DNA from: an uncultured Eubacteriales bacterium | Lineage (GTDB): Bacteria > Bacillota > Clostridia > Oscillospirales > Oscillospiraceae | Assembly: GCA_900546615.1 (NCBI GenBank) | Contig: URDJ01000001.1 | Span: 1 to 64,000 of the forward strand | Direction of reading: 5' to 3' | Length of the DNA: 64,000 bases | Shown: in pieces, positions 24,711 through 33,441 of the stretch | Layout: every line of letters begins with the position of its first letter | How positions within the stretch are numbered: the first letter of the stretch is position 1 | The notes under the pieces: generated by a model | Database searches by the model: none | What the model saw: only the letters and a program-made list of their open reading frames with translations | Told to the model about the DNA's origin: nothing | Made by a program: the position numbers and the translations under genes

Positions 24711-27044
24711 TTACACCTCCTCGTTGTGCGTATTTTCGTGCGTATGCGTATTTTGCGCCTTATGCGCTTTCTTCTCCCTCACTATCTCCTCAAGCTCGGC
24801 GCGGTCGGTGGTTATCATCTCGGTCTCGGTTTTGGATGCGCGTATCACCACGGGTATTTTGTTGTTGTTCGAGCTGACAAGCGCCTCGCCGCGCTCAAAC
24901 TGCTTTATGGCGCGCACCTCCGTGCGCGTGAGCTTCAGCGTTTCCTGGACATATCGCGCCTCGTCCGGCTCGAGGTTGAGGATTATCTTGTTCTTGGAGT
25001 TGTTTATGATGGCCCTCCCGTACTTGCCGTCGTCGAGCGAGAAGAAGTCCGAGAGGTCCTGCGTGGCAGATATGGCCGCGCCGCCGTAGCCGCGTATGAC
25101 CTTGAATATCTCCAGGCAGAACTCGGCCGCCATGCGGTTGGAGCTTGCGCCTATGAGCTGCCATATCTCGTCGATGAAGATGGCCTTGCGCATGGTGCGG
25201 TCTGCCTTTATCTGGTCCCAGACGTAGTCCAGCGCGATGAACATGCCCACGGGCAGCAGCTTGCCCTTCAGCTCGGAGAGGCCGAGCACTATGTACCTGT
25301 TGCTCAAGTCCACGTTGGTTGCACGGTTGAAGGACTGCGCCGAGCCGGTCACGAAGCGGCTGACAATGGCGGCGAGTCTCGCCGTCATGGGGTTGGCCTT
25401 CAGGTGCTTGTGCAGGTCGCCGAGTATGGGCATAGGCTTCATGTGCGGAGGGTTGGACGCGCGGTCTGCGTAGATAGAAGCATTGTCGTGGTTTATTCCG
25501 AAGTCCGCGTAGGTCTTTATGAGCGCCTCGTCGAGCATCTGCTCCTCCTCGTTGGACATATCCGGTATGAGCAGGCCGAAGAAGGTCATGAGCTGCTGTA
25601 TCTTGCGGGCGAGAAGCTGCATGGTGAAGGTCTTGCCCGCGCCCGAGGTGCCGAGCAGTACGAGATTCGCGTTCTTGTGCATCTTAGTGTTAAAGAGGTC
25701 GACGATGCACAGCGAGTTGTTGTAGCGGTTCACGCCCAACAGCACACCGGTGTCGTCGGACATCTCAAAGCTCGTGAATAGATAGGTCGAGGCCGCGCCG
25801 CTGGTGAGCACGTTGCGGCGCGACTTCTTCTCCAGCGAGGCAGGGATGCTCAGAAACGGCATGACCGCCTGAAGCGCTGCCTCCTGCTGGAAGGCGCAGT
25901 CGCTGGTGTACATGTCCATGGACTTGAGCATATCCGAGACCTGCTGCTTTCTCCACATGAGCTCGTCGTAGGTCTTGGCAGAGACGGTTATGAACACGCT
26001 CATGTAGAAGAGATCCTCGTTGTAGTTGGCGATGCCGTTCTTGATAAAGTACCCCGCGCGGATGGAGTTGGTCAGCTCCTCATAGTCCGTGCTCGTGTCC
26101 TGCATCCCCTTTAGCTTGGTGCGGTTGAGTCGTATGCGCTGTGCCACCTTGTCTATGGTCTTGCTGCGGTTCTCACGCCGGAGGTGTACGTCCACGTCCA
26201 CGCCCTCACCGGCGTTGACCAGCGAGGACATCCAACCCGCGCGTACCCGGCTGGGGTAGCCGCCGGCGCGGATATAGAGAAAGGAGTAGTACAGGCCGTC
26301 CATAACGATGTAGTTGTAGTGCGTGAGGTCTATCCCGCGCGGCGCGAGGAAGTTCGCAATCCGTATGTGCGGCACCGGGTCGAGCCCGATAATCTTGCCC
26401 CGCGCGGCCATAGTGTCCACCACGACGCGGTTCACGCGCGAGGAAAAGGGCTCGTCCACGCAGGAGCGCCTGTTGAAGAACATATACAGTATCTCTGCCG
26501 CGGCCTCGTCGGGGTCGGACGGGCGCACTATGCTGTTGCCGCACTGGTTGAAGTAGGCCCTCGAGGTCTGCTCGGCGGTTTGCAGCATGCTGTATATCTT
26601 GGCGTAGTCATCGCCGTCGCCGCGCAGGGACTCGTACTCAAATATGAGGAAAAAGCGGCGTGTGAGTGCCTCACGGCTGCCCACGTCGCGTATGAGCCGT
26701 ATGTAATCTTCACCCATCGCGCGGCACTGGGGGTCGTCCTCACGCTCCAGCTCGGAGCGTATCATGGCGACGTGCCTGTCCGAATCAGCCTTGCGTGTGA
26801 TAGACTTGAACTGCAAGCGCATGGGCGAGATTTTCAGCCAGCTTGCAAATGTCGAGATGATGTTGAACTGTTCCTCATCTGAGCGCAATGTAAAGTTGAT
26901 AGGCTCTATCTCCAGTATCTTGATATATCTGCCGTCGATGGTTTCAATTACGCCGCCGCGTATTTCGCGTATGGGCAGGTAGTCCTGAACGGACTCAAGC
27001 CCCTTGCTTTTTCGCTTTGACCTTTTTGCCTTTCTTCCGGCCAT
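24711..27044 (-). CDS. virB4: VirB4-type conjugation ATPase
   Basis: A 777-aa ATPase of the type IV secretion system, which energises assembly and substrate transfer at the inner face of the membrane. Seen: the VirB4 N-terminal domain (VQDYLPIREIRGGVIETIDGRYIKILEIEPINF), Walker A LGTSGAGKTFTM at about 464-475, Walker B AIFIDEIWQLIG at about 621-632, and the RGYGGAAISATQDLSDFF motif typical of VirB4/TraG ATPases. The length fits Gram-positive members. It overlaps the PrgI-like gene by 50 bases. It appears intact, unlike the coupling protein. Confidence 0.95.
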   Translation of the reverse strand: MAGRKAKRSKRKSKGLESVQDYLPIREIRGGVIETIDGRYIKILEIEPINFTLRSDEEQFNIISTFASWLKISPMRLQFKSITRKADSDRHVAMIRSELEREDDPQCRAMGEDYIRLIRDVGSREALTRRFFLIFEYESLRGDGDDYAKIYSMLQTAEQTSRAYFNQCGNSIVRPSDPDEAAAEILYMFFNRRSCVDEPFSSRVNRVVVDTMAARGKIIGLDPVPHIRIANFLAPRGIDLTHYNYIVMDGLYYSFLYIRAGGYPSRVRAGWMSSLVNAGEGVDVDVHLRRENRSKTIDKVAQRIRLNRTKLKGMQDTSTDYEELTNSIRAGYFIKNGIANYNEDLFYMSVFITVSAKTYDELMWRKQQVSDMLKSMDMYTSDCAFQQEAALQAVMPFLSIPASLEKKSRRNVLTSGAASTYLFTSFEMSDDTGVLLGVNRYNNSLCIVDLFNTKMHKNANLVLLGTSGAGKTFTMQLLARKIQQLMTFFGLLIPDMSNEEEQMLDEALIKTYADFGINHDNASIYADRASNPPHMKPMPILGDLHKHLKANPMTARLAAIVSRFVTGSAQSFNRATNVDLSNRYIVLGLSELKGKLLPVGMFIALDYVWDQIKADRTMRKAIFIDEIWQLIGASSNRMAAEFCLEIFKVIRGYGGAAISATQDLSDFFSLDDGKYGRAIINNSKNKIILNLEPDEARYVQETLKLTRTEVRAIKQFERGEALVSSNNNKIPVVIRASKTETEMITTDRAELEEIVREKKAHKAQNTHTHENTHNEEV

Positions 27045-27357
27045 GCCCTATCCTCCTGAAGTGAAGTTTGCGCCTGTGCGACCAGAAGCGCAGAATGTGG
27101 CCTATGTATTGGAACAGCGAGCCGCCGTCCACGCCCATGACCGCGACCACGCCGAGCGGTATGAGCGTCACGGTCATGACCACGACGCGTATGGTGCCGG
27201 ACATGGATATCCAGAAGAGCTCCGGCGCGCCCACCGCGGCGAGCAGCAGCACGGCTTCAACGGCGTTTCGCGTATCCACCATGCCGCCGAAGAGCTTGCC
27301 TGAGTCCGTGTAGTTCGCCGGTATGGCGTAGACGTTTGAGTATTCCCTGTCCTCCAA
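26995..27357 (-). CDS. PrgI/VirB3-like conjugation membrane protein
   Basis: A 120-aa protein with two membrane segments (about residues 33-52 and 56-75) and a basic C-terminus (RRIGHGRKKGKKVKAKK). The opening VYAIPANYTDSGKLFGGMV is typical of PrgI-family proteins, the VirB3 counterpart in Gram-positive elements. The start codon is TTG at 27357 with AGGAGG nine bases upstream. It is placed between the NlpC/P60 gene and VirB4, as usual, and overlaps VirB4. Probably part of the inner-membrane channel. Confidence 0.85.
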   Translation of the reverse strand: MEDREYSNVYAIPANYTDSGKLFGGMVDTRNAVEAVLLLAAVGAPELFWISMSGTIRVVVMTVTLIPLGVVAVMGVDGGSLFQYIGHILRFWSHRRKLHFRRIGHGRKKGKKVKAKKQGA

Positions 27358-27381
27358 GTGTATCGCCTCCTGATTAAGCTA

Positions 27382-28742
27382 TCATGTATCTCCCAACGCC
27401 ACATTCGGCCGCCTGTAGTAGCGTATGCAGTCCGGCGAGTTGAGAACCACGCCGCTGCCGCTGGTGCAGTGCACCCAGAGCTGCCGGCCTTCGGCGTCCG
27501 TGCCGGCGTAGATAAGGACGTGGTTGGTGTCGGCGTTCGGCAGATTCTGAAAGCCGAGGTCGCCGGGTATGAGCTCGCTCTCCGCAATCTCCGTGCTTGC
27601 GTTCCACTGACCCCATGTCCCGGCGCCTATCGTGACGCCGAGCGCAGTCTGGTACGTCCAGTCCGAGAAGCCCGAGCAGTCGAGGGCGTAGGGGCGTATG
27701 GTGCCGGTGGTAGTCGAACCAGCAGCGGTCACGAGCTTGGGAGTGTTCCACTCGTCGTTCCACCCCGGCGCGGACTTGCCGCCCCAGAAATACGGGACTC
27801 TCCCCACAAGCGAGAGCGCCGTATCGTGCACACGACGACACGCGACGCCTCCGGCGCGGAGCCGCTGGGCGTGTAGTACGTCGCCTGGCGCGTTCCCGTT
27901 ATCTGCCCGCCGCTGTACACCGGGACTGTGACTGTGACGGGGCTGTAGGTCGCGGTCGGCTCGGTCGTTGTGCCGTCCGGGACGTAATATGTGCGCTGCT
28001 CCGTGAAGTAGCGGTACTGCGTCACGCCGTTGATACTGCCTGTCGGCGTGCTCCCGGTCACGACGGTCACGGTGACTGGGCTGTAGGCTGTGGTTTCTGC
28101 TGCGTCCTCGCCGCCCTCCGTATATGTAACCGGGAACATATCTGCCGCCACGGCTTCGAGCTTTGCCGCCATGTCCTCGGCGCTCGTGTCCTGCTGGGCG
28201 AGCGAGGCCGAGTACGCCGCGAGTATCCAGCCCACGTCGTACCCGGCGGCGCTCTGCGCGTTGTCTATTAACGCCGCCATGGAGAGCTCGTAGTCGTAGC
28301 CGCCGTCCGAGATAATCTGCTCCACGCGCTCGAGCGCCAGCTCGTGACCGCGCTCGACTGCGGCGTCCACGACATATGCGAGGCTGTTGTAGTTTGCCTG
28401 AAGCGTCTGCGCACCCGTGGAGTCGTCGCCGAGGACGCTGCCGAGCAGTATAGACGGTATGGAGACAATCAGTATGATAAAGAACAGCACCAGCAGGCAG
28501 AGGAATATGAGCGCCTTGAAGAGTGTGTGCCTCAGCTCCCAGGCCGCGGAGAGCGTGGCTCCCCACGACCCGGTCATGGCGACGCCTACAGCAGAGCCTG
28601 CAACGGCCTTGCCGGTCGCGGCTCCGGCTCTGACGGAAGCCGCCGCTGTGGTTGAGCGCCCTGCGCTCTGTGCGGCGCGGGAGATATGCTTCGCGGCCGC
28701 GGCGTAGTTGTCGCTGCCGTCGTTGAATATGTGTTCAGCCAA
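27382..28742 (-). pseudogene. NlpC/P60 peptidoglycan hydrolase of the ICE, frameshifted
   Basis: The first frame (TTG start at 28742 with GGAGG) gives an N-terminal cytoplasmic stretch, a membrane helix (FKALIFLCLLVLFFIILIVS) and an extracellular helical domain. The second frame holds the catalytic domain: RVPYFWGGKSAPGWN, then ALDCSGFSDWTYQ with the Cys nucleophile and NHVLIYAG with the catalytic His. The break is near 27827-27840; a one-base change joins ASRVVV to HDTALSLVGRVPYFWGG. These VirB1-like enzymes open the wall for the transfer channel. Whether the shift is real or a sequence error is unknown. The rest of the operon is contiguous. Confidence 0.85.
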
Positions 28743-28748
28743 GTTTCG

Positions 28749-30644
28749 TTACCTCCGCTTTTTGCGCGGCGGCTTCATCTCGGATTTCGCGCGCTTACTG
28801 GGCGCCGGGTATTTGCCCGGCGTACTGCCGTACTTCACGGTTTCGACCTTGACGGTCTTCATGCTGCCGTTTTCGTAAACAGGTTTGCCGTCCTGGTAGA
28901 CAGGCCGCTGCTCGACGCCCGGTGTACCGTGGATGGCGATCCACTGCTGACCGCGTTTGTCCTCGTACACCTGGTAGTCGCCGCGCGGCGGGGCGTAGAT
29001 AGCGGTGTCGTAGAACGCTGTGCCGCTGCCGTCCGCGTGACGCACGGCAAAGTGCCCATCCTCGCGGTTCTCTCCCTCGACAGCCGTGACCGGCTGGGCA
29101 TATCCGGGCATGAAGTCCTGGAACATCGCGCGGTTGTACGCCGCAGCTTCCTCGCCAGCTTCAAAAGCAGGAGCCTCGGCGGGCGGCTGCATGGCGTACC
29201 AGTCCACGCCGTTGGCTGCGGTCACGACCTCGTGCGGTGCGTCGGGCTCGTCGTAATAGGCGCTGTTGTACCAGAGCGAGCTGCCGCCGGCCGATGTTGC
29301 CTCCATCACGCCGTCTTCCACCGTGCGGAGCATTGTGCCGCCGTCGATGCCGGGGAAGGCCGAGGCGACAGCGGAGGCCTCGTCAGCGCTGCCCGTGAAC
29401 GTGGGCGCGTCGTAGAAAGCGCCGCTGCCCTCGCCGGAGGCCATCTGGTACCAGGTGCTGCCGTCGGACGCAGTGACGACCGAGTGCGGCACATCCGGCT
29501 TCTCGTACTGTGCCGCGTTGAACAGCTCGACACTGCTTGCATTGCCTGCGGCGTCCGTGGCGCTCGTGCTTATGTGACCGCCGGTTATCTGCGTGTCCGA
29601 GAGCGTGTAGCCGCCGAGCTGCGGCATATAGTTAGCGAGGCTGCGGTCTGCCATATCCCCGGCTATGCTGCCGGAGACGTTCTCAGGCCGCGAGGCCACC
29701 GAGGCGATTGAATCGCCGGTCAGTACGGCGCCGTTCCTCGCCGCCATGCCGCCGAAGGCTCTGCCCACGAAGCCGACGCTGCCGCCCATGCCCATGCTCG
29801 AGCCGGTCTGCGCGACGTTGAGGCCGAGCGATGCGAGGTAGCTGTCAAAGCGCTGTGCGGTTTTGAGAAAGGCGAGGGCGCAGAAGAACCAGAGGAAGAT
29901 CGAGCCCTGTCCGCTGGTGAGCGCGCCGCCGTTGGCTATGTACTGACCCACGGAGGAATTGAACGCCCGCAGGAACCAGACGTTGAGCACGAGCAGCAGA
30001 AGCTGCGAGCCGACCATGCGGCACCAGCTCGCAAATATCTGGCTTGTGGCCTTGGAGCCGCCCATCGCAAAGGCGGGCGGGCTTGTGTAGCACAGCACGC
30101 CGACGACTATGTAGCGCTCGACGGTCTCGAGCAGGAGCTTGAAGTAGTTCCAACCCACGGAGATGAGCAGAATCAGTAGCAGCAGCGGCGCTATGACCGT
30201 GATGGTAGAGGCGATGGTCACGAGGCCGTTGGATATAACCTCCTCCAGCCCGGCAAAGGTGAAATCCTCGCCGGTGAGCTGCACGTCGAGCAGCGCGGTG
30301 TACGGCGCCCGGGCGATGTCCAGCACAAGCGTGAAAATGGGCTTGGCGTAGCCGACCAGCACGCCGAAAAGGCAGCTTCGCACGACGAGCTGCCACGGGT
30401 TCTCAGCGTCGGTTATTGGGCCTCTGAACACGCGGAAGAGCTGCCACACGCAGATGAGGAATAACAGCGCCCAGGCCATATACTGCATGACGTCGAAGGC
30501 CGCGGAGACGAAGGGAAAGTACTCCTCCATTGCCGTCATGTCCGTGCCGAGGGCGTTGAGGAACAGCCCGGATATGGCGTCCATGATGGACGAGGCAATG
30601 CCCGCAACCCAGTCTATGATGCCCTCGAATATCCAGTCGAGCAC
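28749..30644 (-). CDS. VirB6/TrbL-like conjugation membrane protein
   Basis: A 631-aa protein with six or so membrane segments in the first 300 residues (FVSAAFDVMQYMAWALLFLICVW, LVVRSCLFGVLVGYAKPIF, IAPLLLLILLISVGW, IFLWFFCALAFLKTA and others) and a long Ala/Gly/Asp/Ser-rich soluble tail ending in a Lys/Arg-rich stretch. The tail repeats a motif of the form EKPDVPHSVVTASDGSTWYQM, seen about three times with YDEPDAPHEVVTAANGVDWYAM and related copies. The start is GTG at 30644 with GGAGG upstream. It forms the channel core in Gram-positive type IV systems. The tail repeats may bind partner proteins (inference). Confidence 0.88.
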   Translation of the reverse strand: MLDWIFEGIIDWVAGIASSIMDAISGLFLNALGTDMTAMEEYFPFVSAAFDVMQYMAWALLFLICVWQLFRVFRGPITDAENPWQLVVRSCLFGVLVGYAKPIFTLVLDIARAPYTALLDVQLTGEDFTFAGLEEVISNGLVTIASTITVIAPLLLLILLISVGWNYFKLLLETVERYIVVGVLCYTSPPAFAMGGSKATSQIFASWCRMVGSQLLLLVLNVWFLRAFNSSVGQYIANGGALTSGQGSIFLWFFCALAFLKTAQRFDSYLASLGLNVAQTGSSMGMGGSVGFVGRAFGGMAARNGAVLTGDSIASVASRPENVSGSIAGDMADRSLANYMPQLGGYTLSDTQITGGHISTSATDAAGNASSVELFNAAQYEKPDVPHSVVTASDGSTWYQMASGEGSGAFYDAPTFTGSADEASAVASAFPGIDGGTMLRTVEDGVMEATSAGGSSLWYNSAYYDEPDAPHEVVTAANGVDWYAMQPPAEAPAFEAGEEAAAYNRAMFQDFMPGYAQPVTAVEGENREDGHFAVRHADGSGTAFYDTAIYAPPRGDYQVYEDKRGQQWIAIHGTPGVEQRPVYQDGKPVYENGSMKTVKVETVKYGSTPGKYPAPSKRAKSEMKPPRKKRR

Positions 30645-30656
30645 GCTTCACCTCCG

Positions 30657-31028
30657 TCAGCCGCCTGTGTACTGCCCGCCGGCGATCAGGGGCTGCAGGT
30701 ACGCCACGATAAAGCCCAGCGAGTTGAGCACTATCCAGGTTATAACGATGCGTTTGAGCCAGCTCGTGGCCTCGTCCACCGCCCGCTGGTTGCGGGACAC
30801 CATGCGCACTATGAGCGCGACGGCCGCGACCGTGACGGCGACGATGGTGCTTATGGCCACGAGCTGCCCGTACACGTCCTGCATTATGCTCGAAAACCTG
30901 TCCCAGATTGTCCCGCCGGACGCGGCGAAGGCCGGCGTGCCCATGAGCACGAGCGAGCACATCGCCGTTATGGACGACCAGTAGACCTTGACCAGCCGCC
31001 GCTTATCCCTCTTGACTTCTTTCTTCAC
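30657..31028 (-). CDS. VirB2-like pilin/ICE membrane protein
   Basis: A 123-aa protein with a basic N-terminus, a signal-like helix (VYWSSITAMCSLVLMGTPAFA-ASGG, residues 15-37), and two membrane segments (VAISTIVAVTVAAVALIVRMV and IVITWIVLNSLGFIVAYL). It has the size and layout of the VirB2/TrbC pilins of Gram-positive ICEs. The start codon is GTG at 31028 after AAAGGAGG. It opens the transfer operon just downstream of a promoter and an attenuator-like hairpin, so its expression can be set by read-through. Assembly into a pilus is inferred, not seen. Confidence 0.8.
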   Translation of the reverse strand: MKKEVKRDKRRLVKVYWSSITAMCSLVLMGTPAFAASGGTIWDRFSSIMQDVYGQLVAISTIVAVTVAAVALIVRMVSRNQRAVDEATSWLKRIVITWIVLNSLGFIVAYLQPLIAGGQYTGG

Positions 31029-31050
31029 AAATCTGCCTCCTTTTGGACGC

Positions 31051-31091
31051 GAAAAGCGCCGTGCTCAAAGCTCTTGAGCGCGGCGCTTTTC
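31051..31091 (-). terminator. Leader hairpin before the transfer operon
   Basis: A stem of 11 bp (31051-31061 with 31081-31091) around an inner stem GCTCAA/TTGAGC. It lies between the promoter at 31118-31146 and the first gene, so a transcript starting there would pass through it before the ribosome site. It could attenuate the operon. It ends in CTTTTC rather than a long T tract. Confidence 0.55.
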
Positions 31092-31117
31092 TGGTTTGCC
31101 CGGTTGTGGATGGTGCC

Positions 31118-31146
31118 AGTATATACTTTTTCGCTTTGCATGTCAT
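31118..31146 (-). promoter_or_regulatory. Promoter of the ICE transfer operon
   Basis: TATACT (31118-31123) and ATGACA (31141-31146) with an exact 17-base spacer, upstream of the VirB2-like gene. Both boxes match consensus in five of six bases. Confidence 0.7.
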
Positions 31147-31182
31147 CGGCGGGAGCCCTGCCATTTTTCTGCCACTTTGTTT

Positions 31183-32799
31183 TCATGCCATGCCCTCTAA
31201 GAGCGTGAGCACCTCGAGCCATGCGTCGGCCTCGCTGTTTGGGGCTGACCAGAGCCGGAGCGAGACGATTCGGATGGCCTGTTCGCGCAGCCGGTAGTAG
31301 TGCCGCGAAGAGAGGTCGAGCCGAAAGAGCAAATCCGTGTGTGTCAGCTTGTCCGGGGCTATGTAGGTCAGGTATATGAGCTCATAGAGCTTTTCGCCGT
31401 TGCCGGGCTTGCGCTTGAGCACGCTCAGTGCCTCGTTTATCCGGTCGAGCAGCAGGCGGGACTTGCGCACGCTCTCCATGCGGCCCTCCAGCTTGCGGTT
31501 TCCCATCCCGACCTCGGCGTCCACGCGGTCAAGGAGCGTGTCCAGGCTCTCGAACGGCTGCTCCAGCTCGTCTGCAACCGTGTCCGGGAAACACTCGAGC
31601 GCCCAGGCTATGTTCCTGTAGTTTTCAAGCAGCAGGCGGGTATTGTGGAGCATCATGCGCTGCTTCTCGGCTCTGGCGGCGCGGACCTTTTCGCTGTCTA
31701 TGTTCTCGTCGGCTATTACGCCGCGGCGCGTCAGGAAATCTATGAGCGCATCGGATTTCGACGGCTCGTGTGCGGATTTTGTGGACAAATTCTTTTGCTT
31801 TCCCATATTTGAACCTCGCTTTGTCGTTTCAGACATGGCGCGCGCCTGTACGGTATTTACACCCCGGCAGTCATATGCACGGCTCTCACAATTCCGGCAG
31901 TGAGAAAAATACGCGCGCGTTATGCGGCTGAAAAGTGCAACGCGGCTTTGAGCGTCAAGCTCCGGGATAAATGCGCCGCTGCACAGCCGTATGAGCCGGT
32001 TGACGCACTCGTTCTCGCTCAGGCCGGTGTGAGCATTTCCCGCTAGAATACGCATTCGTGCGATTATGCGCACAATGTCTGTGCCCTCCGGCAGGGAAAA
32101 CGCCGTGTCTGCGGGGTATAGCTTATTAAAGATGAGGCAGCCGCCTGAGCCGGGCAGACGGTACAGAGCGAAGGCATCCCCGTGCTTGTGTAGGAAGCTC
32201 CATACCTTGGTCCTTTCCCAGCCCCAGCGCCGCCCCAGAGCCTCCAGAGTGAGCGCGGCGCCCATAGTGCCGAACTGCACCGTGGGCGCCATATGTGAAA
32301 ACGCATTGCTGTTCTCCCGCCACACCGTGTGGCACCAGAGATCCAGCCATGCGTCTGCATCACCGAATTTAATTTTCCTGTCTGCGAGCCGCTGGGTTAT
32401 ATTCCTCGGCAGGCAGATGAAGCCGTAGCTGTCCGTGGCATAGACCGCGCCGTCCGAGCACCCCTCGCCGGAGCATTCGAGCACCCAGTCGAGGATGCGG
32501 TACTCGAGCTTCTTCGTTGCGGGGTCGAGCGTGTAGGTGATGTACCCGAGCGCTTGCAGCTCGCCGAGTATCCTCAGTGCGTCGCCGCGTTGCCGGACGC
32601 CGAGTATGCTCTTCACGCCGACAATCCCGCCGGCCCACATACCGGGCGTTACCGAGTTCAAGTATCCGCAGTAGCGGCCGTTTCCGAATCTGAACGCGGC
32701 GCGGGCTGCCAGCCGCGCCCACAAACCCAATACCCCCTTGCCTGACGGCACCAAAGCACGCGGCAGCTTGACCCAGCTGTACTTGAGCAGACAGGACAT
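31183..32799 (-). CDS. ICE replication/regulatory protein (possible fusion)
   Basis: A 538-aa soluble protein. The first ~320 residues include a winged-helix-like stretch (DALRILGELQALGYITYTLDPATKKLEYRILDW) and a CxxC pair (SHCRNCESRAYDC), and resemble the replication or mobilisation regulators at this spot in Clostridial ICEs. From Met332 (MGKQKNLSTKSAHEPSK) a second, helical part begins. It ends in LTYIAPDKLTHTDLLFRLDLSSRHYYRLREQAIRI, which looks like an ArpU/sigma-type helix-turn-helix. A weak ribosome site precedes Met332, so the second part may also be made separately. Family not certain. No relaxase motif was found. Confidence 0.6.
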   Translation of the reverse strand: MSCLLKYSWVKLPRALVPSGKGVLGLWARLAARAAFRFGNGRYCGYLNSVTPGMWAGGIVGVKSILGVRQRGDALRILGELQALGYITYTLDPATKKLEYRILDWVLECSGEGCSDGAVYATDSYGFICLPRNITQRLADRKIKFGDADAWLDLWCHTVWRENSNAFSHMAPTVQFGTMGAALTLEALGRRWGWERTKVWSFLHKHGDAFALYRLPGSGGCLIFNKLYPADTAFSLPEGTDIVRIIARMRILAGNAHTGLSENECVNRLIRLCSGAFIPELDAQSRVALFSRITRAYFSHCRNCESRAYDCRGVNTVQARAMSETTKRGSNMGKQKNLSTKSAHEPSKSDALIDFLTRRGVIADENIDSEKVRAARAEKQRMMLHNTRLLLENYRNIAWALECFPDTVADELEQPFESLDTLLDRVDAEVGMGNRKLEGRMESVRKSRLLLDRINEALSVLKRKPGNGEKLYELIYLTYIAPDKLTHTDLLFRLDLSSRHYYRLREQAIRIVSLRLWSAPNSEADAWLEVLTLLEGMA

Positions 32800-32865
32800 G
32801 AGGGGAACTCCTTTCTTGTGGGGGGTATGGAAATGCCGGTCAGCGGAGCTGACCGGCGGCGGTGT

Positions 32866-33149
32866 TTATTCTAGTTGATTATCGGCACTGACTATTTTTA
32901 TTCTCGAAGATCCGCATATCGGACACCTTTCAGGTTTCTTTAGAATGGCAGCATCGTAATCTTGCATAAGACAATCTTCACAGAACAAATATTCTTTTGT
33001 GTAAAGCGCTTTTCTTTTAGCTTCCAATTGCTTTTGTATTTCACGCCGGCTTGGATTTTCACCAAGAATAAAATCAGGTGTAATAAACAAAGAAGTTTTT
33101 TGTCTGCAAAAATTTCCTCGTATTCTGAATTCATGTTGGGACTAGACAT
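32866..33149 (-). pseudogene. Small double CxxC zinc-ribbon protein, frameshifted or recoded
   Basis: The ATG at 33149 follows GAGGAGAG and reads MSSPNMNSEYEEIFADKK, then the frame loses sense. One base earlier or later in the run of six A (plus strand T at 33096-33101) gives TSLFITPDFILGENPSRREIQKQ and a zinc ribbon (FCEDC and CPICG, 17 residues apart). A -1 slip on AAAAAA would fuse both frames. AT-rich, unlike the ICE transfer genes. It could be a broken gene, a sequence error or programmed recoding. It sits between the ICE replication protein and the AlbA_2 gene. Function unknown. Confidence 0.5.
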
Positions 33150-33441
33150 TAGGGGCTCTCCTCGTTTATATAGTTTTTCCTAAAGAGTGTAAAGATTTTT
33201 TGAAAGTACGCGACCTGCGCAAAAGGGCATTAACACGGTAGCTTCTGCAAACTCTCTCTCGGAAATTATAGGTGTTTTCCCATAATTTTATTATAACATT
33301 GATGTGCGGTAATTTCTATTCAGTCATTATGAAATCATGAAATTTCTATAAAATCAATTTTACAAAACAACATTCTACTAAATTCTCTTGATTTTTGTTT
33401 TCTAAAATGATATCCTGTTTTCAAAAAAGGAGGCGATGGCT
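33150..33441. other. AT-rich intergenic region with divergent starts
   Basis: No gene seen in 292 bases. It separates the minus-strand zinc-ribbon gene from the plus-strand AlbA_2 gene and is clearly AT-rich. A possible plus-strand promoter is TTGATT at about 33388 with TATCCT 17 bases later. On the minus strand TATAAT-like words occur near 33270-33300, but no convincing -35 was found. Confidence 0.4.

Noticed and set aside
31183..32799. Relaxase or integrase in the ICE
   Set aside because: No His-rich relaxase motif and no tyrosine or serine recombinase motif was seen in this or any other gene of the window.
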